From positions 1-18,013 of the forward strand of contig JAFMBU010000016.1 in assembly GCA_017858295.1 (NCBI GenBank): 18,013 nucleotides of DNA, given 5' to 3'. The position numbers and the translations under genes are program-made. Below the pieces are notes generated by a model. That model searched no databases. It worked only from the letters and a program-made list of their open reading frames with translations, and was not told where the DNA came from. Shown here one piece after another: positions 14,317-18,013 of the stretch. Every line of letters starts with the position of its first letter. The first letter of the stretch is position 1. The DNA is from Porticoccaceae bacterium (lineage in GTDB: Bacteria > Pseudomonadota > Gammaproteobacteria > Pseudomonadales > Porticoccaceae).

Positions 14317-15864
14317 ATGAAAAAATATCACAGCCTGCGACTTATTCTCGGCGACCAACTCAATGCCAGCCACTCTTGGTATAGAGAGCAGGACGACGGC
14401 GTGCTCTACCTGATCGCCGAGCTGCATCAGGAAGCGTCCTATGTGCGCCATCATGTGCAAAAAGTCTGTGCTTTTTTTGCCGCCATTGAGAGTTTTGCCA
14501 CTGCACTAACCGCCGCGGGGCACCAGGTAAAATATCTAACCCTGGATGACACAGCAGACTTCCCTGACCTCAATGGTTTGATTGCAGCACTGTGCAAAGA
14601 GCACGGCATTGCGCAGTTTGAATATCAGCAGCCCGATGAATATCGCCTCGCGGAACAGTTAAAGATCTTAGACCTGGGCATTCCCATAACCTGCTGGGAA
14701 AGTCAGCACTTTTTACTCACCCATGACGAGCTGGCCAGTTATATCAAGGTCGGCAAACACAATCGCATGGAGTCCTTTTATCGCAAACTGCGCAAGCGCT
14801 TTGATATTTTAATGGATGGTGCGGAGCCCCTTGGCGAGCGCTGGAATTTCGATGGCGAAAACCGCAATAAATTAAAACCGGCAGATATACAGATGGTTCC
14901 CCAGCCGCTGCTGTTCGCCAATCCCGTGAGCAGGTATTTAGAACGCATTCAACGGCACGGTATAGACACTCTGGGAAGCGCCACAGAAGAGCTGTTATGG
15001 CCGGTCAATCGCCAACAGTCAGTGCAGCTATTGGATTTTTTCTGTCAGTACTGCCTGCCAAATTTTGGCCGCTTTCAAGATGCCATGACCGAGCATGGAG
15101 AATCCCGCTGGAGTCTCTACCACTCGCGTATCTCCTTTGCTCTAAACAGTAAAATCCTTCACCCCATGCAGGTGATTGATGCAGCACTGGCGCGCTTTAA
15201 CGAACCCGACAGCGGCGTCGATCTGGCCCAGGTGGAAGGCTTTATACGCCAGATACTCGGCTGGCGTGAATATGTCCGCGCCGTCTATTGGGTCAATATG
15301 CCTGACTATGGCGAGCGCAATAGCTTCGATGCCGATCGTGATCTGCCGGGCTATTTTTGGAATGGTGAGACCAAGATGGCCTGTATGAAACAGGCGATTG
15401 ATCAGTCATTGGATTATGCCTACGCCCATCATATACAGCGTCTAATGGTCACGGGCAATTTTGCCATGCTGGCGGGAATAGATCCGGATCAGGTGGACCA
15501 GTGGTATCTGGGAATTTATATAGATGCAATTGAATGGGTTGAAATGCCTAACACTAGAGGCATGAGTCAGTTTGCCGATGGCGGTTTGATTGCCACCAAA
15601 CCCTATGCCGCCAGTGGCAGCTATATCAATAAGATGAGCGATTACTGCAAAGGCTGCCATTACAGTGTCAAAGAGCGATTTACTGAAGATGCCTGTCCCT
15701 TTAACAGTCTCTATTGGCACTTTATGCAGCGCCACAGTGAGCGCTTTTCACGAAACCCGCGCACTGCTATGGCTTACCGCACCTGGGACAAAATGGACAC
15801 TGAGGTCAAGCAGGCCCTTTTAGCAAGAGCCGACTATTGCCTAGAAAATATAAATGACCTTTAA
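14317..15864 (+). CDS. Iron-sulfur bacterial cryptochrome/photolyase, (6-4) type (PhrB/CryB-like)
   Basis: 515 residues, full length for the FeS-BCP family. These enzymes bind FAD, a [4Fe-4S] cluster and 6,7-dimethyl-8-ribityllumazine, and repair (6-4) photoproducts or act as photoreceptors. All four cluster cysteines are seen: C356 (TKMACMKQ), C444 and C447 (DYCKGCHY), and C460 (DACPFN). Their spacing of 88, 3 and 13 equals that of Agrobacterium PhrB as I recall it. His371-His372 correspond to the paired active-site histidines, and W348 and W396 to electron-transfer tryptophans. The family start LRLILGDQLN is present. No strong ribosome site precedes the ATG. The stop overlaps that of the convergent lipoprotein gene by four bases. 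Confidence 0.95.
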   Translation: MKKYHSLRLILGDQLNASHSWYREQDDGVLYLIAELHQEASYVRHHVQKVCAFFAAIESFATALTAAGHQVKYLTLDDTADFPDLNGLIAALCKEHGIAQFEYQQPDEYRLAEQLKILDLGIPITCWESQHFLLTHDELASYIKVGKHNRMESFYRKLRKRFDILMDGAEPLGERWNFDGENRNKLKPADIQMVPQPLLFANPVSRYLERIQRHGIDTLGSATEELLWPVNRQQSVQLLDFFCQYCLPNFGRFQDAMTEHGESRWSLYHSRISFALNSKILHPMQVIDAALARFNEPDSGVDLAQVEGFIRQILGWREYVRAVYWVNMPDYGERNSFDADRDLPGYFWNGETKMACMKQAIDQSLDYAYAHHIQRLMVTGNFAMLAGIDPDQVDQWYLGIYIDAIEWVEMPNTRGMSQFADGGLIATKPYAASGSYINKMSDYCKGCHYSVKERFTEDACPFNSLYWHFMQRHSERFSRNPRTAMAYRTWDKMDTEVKQALLARADYCLENINDL

Positions 15865-16295
15865 CGAATCGCCTCTCGCGGAGACACGGTAATCACAATG
15901 TAGCTTCCACGCGTGCCGGCACCATCAATCTGTACCGTGGCGACACGAGAGGCCTTCTCAAAGCTTAGCACTGACACCTTTGACTGCACCGTGGTAATAC
16001 TGATCCAATCGTACTGCGGCATACTTGACTGGTAGTACTCGAACGCCGCATTACTATCCAGTGAGGAGCGCAGTACTGCTCGCCCTAACCAGTAATCTCC
16101 AGAATTAATCAGCAACGACTTTTCCACATCAATTGCATCATTTGCAGCAATCGGAATATCAGCAAATGAGTTGGCAACCACCGCCTCACCAACGCCCCCT
16201 TCCTCACCGTCAGATTGCATATTGCTAACCGGCGCGCTACACCCCGCCAGAATACATAAACCCACAACCGAAGCTAAATAGAAAAATCTTGTCAT
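15861..16295 (-). CDS. Small lipoprotein of unknown function
   Basis: 144 residues from the ATG at 16295, where the signal peptide MTRFFYLASVVGLCILAGC ends in a clear lipobox LAGC. An upstream ATG (16358) would prepend 21 charged residues and is not favoured. AAGGG lies ten bases before the chosen start. The mature part contains AFEYYQSSMPQYDW and VLSFEKASRVATVQI, a pattern (YYxxxMPxxxW followed by a short beta segment) seen in many uncharacterised bacterial lipoproteins. It follows the serine hydrolase gene by 98 bases on the same strand. I do not recognise a function. Confidence 0.78.
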   Translation of the reverse strand: MTRFFYLASVVGLCILAGCSAPVSNMQSDGEEGGVGEAVVANSFADIPIAANDAIDVEKSLLINSGDYWLGRAVLRSSLDSNAAFEYYQSSMPQYDWISITTVQSKVSVLSFEKASRVATVQIDGAGTRGSYIVITVSPREAIR

Positions 16296-16393
16296 TTTTA
16301 TTGGACCCTTGTTAATTATGCGCTGTTGATTGTCTGCATCCTTAGTAAACGGCGCCACAGACCGATTAACGTCTGAACAGCCAGGACACTTTA

Positions 16394-17635
16394 CTACTGC
16401 CGAGAGATATCTACCAGACTATCTATAATGGTTTGGTAGTTTTCAAAAAATTCTTTCGACGTGCCATCGTCGTAGGTCACTGGGGTTTTTATCGCGCTGT
16501 TCAGTTCAATTATACCCAAGTAGTCAAGCACCTCTGCAGCCTTGCGCCGAAAGTTCACAGAACCTAGCCAGTTAATGTAACTCAGCACGCCCCAGTCTTG
16601 AACCGATCCGCCGGTGGGGTGATATTTAGTAATCCGGGTAAAGACAATATCGTTTTCTCTGTCGACAAAAATATACTGACCAAATTTCCCGCTAGCATTA
16701 AAAATCACTGCTTCCTCGTCGTGCCGCGAAATCCACCAGTGCAGCGAGTAGCCGCGATCCTGCTCTATGGTTGAGCTCTCAAGGCCGGTCCAGACCTTAG
16801 AAAAGGTCTCATTCACATAGTCCTGAGAAATAATTTGCTCGCCATTCCAATTGCCACTGCGGGCAAACAGCAAGCCAAAGCGAGAGTACTGACGCGCCGT
16901 GGTATCCACACAACAATAGGTCAATGGATTGCCGGCACTGTCCCGCCAAAGCGTCGCATCCGTGAGACCAATCTTGTCGAAGACGCGCTCCTTTAGCAGC
17001 ACATCGGCTTTTTGCCCTGTAGCGCTCTCGAGAATATCCGCCAACAGCATCGAGTTCACATTATTGTATTCAAATTTTTCTTGAGCTGGCTTTTCAACCC
17101 CCACCGCCCGGGCATAAGCCAGATGATCGCTGGAGAAAAACATTTTTTCATGCTCGTGATCGGGCATCTCCAGGCCACTGGTCATATCCAATAAGTCACG
17201 AATACTAATCTCAGCGCGCTGGTCGCCAAAATAGTCCAGATATAGGGCCACCTTATCGTCAAGACTGGCGATTTCGCCGCGATCAATTGATATGCCTATA
17301 AGTGAGGCATAAAAACTTTTTGCCATTGACCAGGATGTGCCATAGGAGCTTTGGTCGAAACCCTCGGCATAACGCTCTCCAACTAGAAAGCCATCTTTGA
17401 TCAATACTGCGGCCTGGGTCGCAGAATCGGCAAAGGATAAATCGAATAACCGATTAATTCTTTCCCCTGCAATACCAAGCTCTTGCGGGCTTTTTGTCTG
17501 CCATTGTTGCTGTGGGTACTCAAGGGCCGAGTTGGTGGACGCTTTACTGGCAATGTCAGAATGATGCTCAGCGAGACCCATAACCGGGAAACATAGAACA
17601 ATAAAAGTACGCGCAAAGAAGCTCAATCGAAGCAT
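16394..17635 (-). CDS. Secreted serine hydrolase, class C beta-lactamase / 6-aminohexanoate-dimer hydrolase fold
   Basis: 413 residues from the ATG at 17635, which has AAGGAA just upstream and begins a signal peptide (MLRLSFFARTFIVLCFPVMGLA). An earlier ATG at 17788 would add 51 residues and destroy export, so it is rejected. The catalytic tetrad elements are SMAK (S103 and K106) and YNN (Y190), with a glycine-rich SGKFGQYIFVD block (315-325) in the place of the third motif. This resembles NylB-like and esterase members more than true beta-lactamases. It is probably periplasmic; the substrate may be an ester, amide or peptidoglycan fragment. The gene is divergent from proteorhodopsin over 232 bases. 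Confidence 0.9.
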   Translation of the reverse strand: MLRLSFFARTFIVLCFPVMGLAEHHSDIASKASTNSALEYPQQQWQTKSPQELGIAGERINRLFDLSFADSATQAAVLIKDGFLVGERYAEGFDQSSYGTSWSMAKSFYASLIGISIDRGEIASLDDKVALYLDYFGDQRAEISIRDLLDMTSGLEMPDHEHEKMFFSSDHLAYARAVGVEKPAQEKFEYNNVNSMLLADILESATGQKADVLLKERVFDKIGLTDATLWRDSAGNPLTYCCVDTTARQYSRFGLLFARSGNWNGEQIISQDYVNETFSKVWTGLESSTIEQDRGYSLHWWISRHDEEAVIFNASGKFGQYIFVDRENDIVFTRITKYHPTGGSVQDWGVLSYINWLGSVNFRRKAAEVLDYLGIIELNSAIKTPVTYDDGTSKEFFENYQTIIDSLVDISRQ

Positions 17636-17710
17636 GATGGTTCCTTTTTTTTCCCAGAGTATAAGCCCATAGTTAGGTTTTGGCCTCACAAATCCCTGCA
17701 CAGCTATTAT

Positions 17711-17739
17711 TTGCACTTTTTTTAAAATAGCGATACATT
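17711..17739 (+). promoter_or_regulatory. Candidate promoter for proteorhodopsin
   Basis: TTGCAC (17711-17716) and TACATT (17734-17739) are 17 bases apart; matches are three and four of six. It would leave a leader of roughly 120 bases, containing GCACT and AGTGC facing each other (17819-17830). It is the best-looking but only a weak candidate in this intergenic region. Confidence 0.28.
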
Positions 17740-17867
17740 CATCGTCGCAGTTTATTCTCGTTATACAAAAAAAGGAAAATCTGCACATGGGGCACGTGAG
17801 GTCTCCGGATAATAAGAAGCACTCTAGTGCCCATAATAAAAATAATATCTAACTGTAGGGGTTACAC

Positions 17868-18013
17868 ATGACAAACAACTTAACCGCCAGCGATCCCGTT
17901 GGCATTTCCTTTTGGCTGATTTCTATGGCTCTGGTTGCTGCCACAGCATTCTTCTTTATTGAGCGCGATCGTGTCGCGGGCAAGTGGAAGACTTCTCTGA
18001 CAGTATCTGGTTT
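17868..18013 (+). CDS. Proteorhodopsin, N-terminal fragment
   Basis: 48 codons before the right edge. The segment DPVGISFWLISMALVAATAF is helix A and is followed by FFIERDRVAGKWKTSLTVSG. The IERDRVxxKWKTSLTVSG block is a hallmark of marine green-type proteorhodopsins. The protein is a retinal-binding light-driven proton pump in the inner membrane. The ATG has AGGGG six bases upstream and an in-frame TAG just before, so no cleavable signal peptide precedes helix A. The retinal lysine and proton donor lie beyond the edge, so pump type and absorbing colour cannot be read. Confidence 0.95.
   Translation, partial: MTNNLTASDPVGISFWLISMALVAATAFFFIERDRVAGKWKTSLTVSG

Noticed and set aside
17636..17788. 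51-residue N-terminal extension of the serine hydrolase
   Set aside because: It lacks a ribosome site, lies in the divergent promoter region and would hide a good signal peptide that starts at 17635.

Overview
The window looks like a piece of chromosome from a marine gammaproteobacterium. The housekeeping order glyA / nudix / nrdR-ribD-ribE-ribB(A)-ribH-nusB-thiL is the usual gammaproteobacterial one. The right edge opens into a proteorhodopsin gene whose first 48 residues match the green-type marine family closely. A SAR92-like (Porticoccaceae) or related oligotroph is my best guess; this rests on gene content from memory, not on a search.

Region 1 (1-8504, all minus strand): rlmD, then glyA with its own terminator, a nudix hydrolase, and the riboflavin/transcription operon nrdR-ribD-[repeat array]-ribE-ribB-ribH-nusB-thiL. 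Genes in the operon touch or nearly touch, except for about 440 bp between ribD and ribE. That gap holds three tandem copies of a roughly 99-bp imperfect palindrome. The start of thiL at the left edge appears to be a CTG codon behind a good Shine-Dalgarno.

Region 2 (8552-10422, plus strand): a near-consensus promoter drives a cytochrome b561 gene, a secreted YceI protein and a second YceI-fold protein that is a predicted lipoprotein. The lipoprotein only has a complete signal peptide if it starts at an ATT codon overlapping the previous stop. The set suggests an envelope quinone/isoprenoid or redox function.

Region 3 (10424-15864): two divergent units. On the minus strand, DUF3429 membrane protein, DUF393 (DCC) thiol-disulfide protein and a short-chain dehydrogenase are joined by ATGA overlaps, followed by an AhpD-like CxxC protein. 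On the plus strand are a DASH-type cryptochrome/photolyase and an iron-sulfur (6-4) photolyase of the PhrB/CryB type with all four cluster cysteines. Members of that family use the lumazine made by RibH as antenna pigment, and ribH lies in the same window.

Region 4 (15861-18013): on the minus strand, a secreted class C beta-lactamase-fold serine hydrolase and a small lipoprotein. Divergent from them, across a 232-bp intergenic region, is the start of proteorhodopsin. Regions 3 and 4 together read as a light-response island: light-driven energy, repair of UV damage and an associated redox module. No RNA genes, insertion sequences, integrases or CRISPR arrays were seen.
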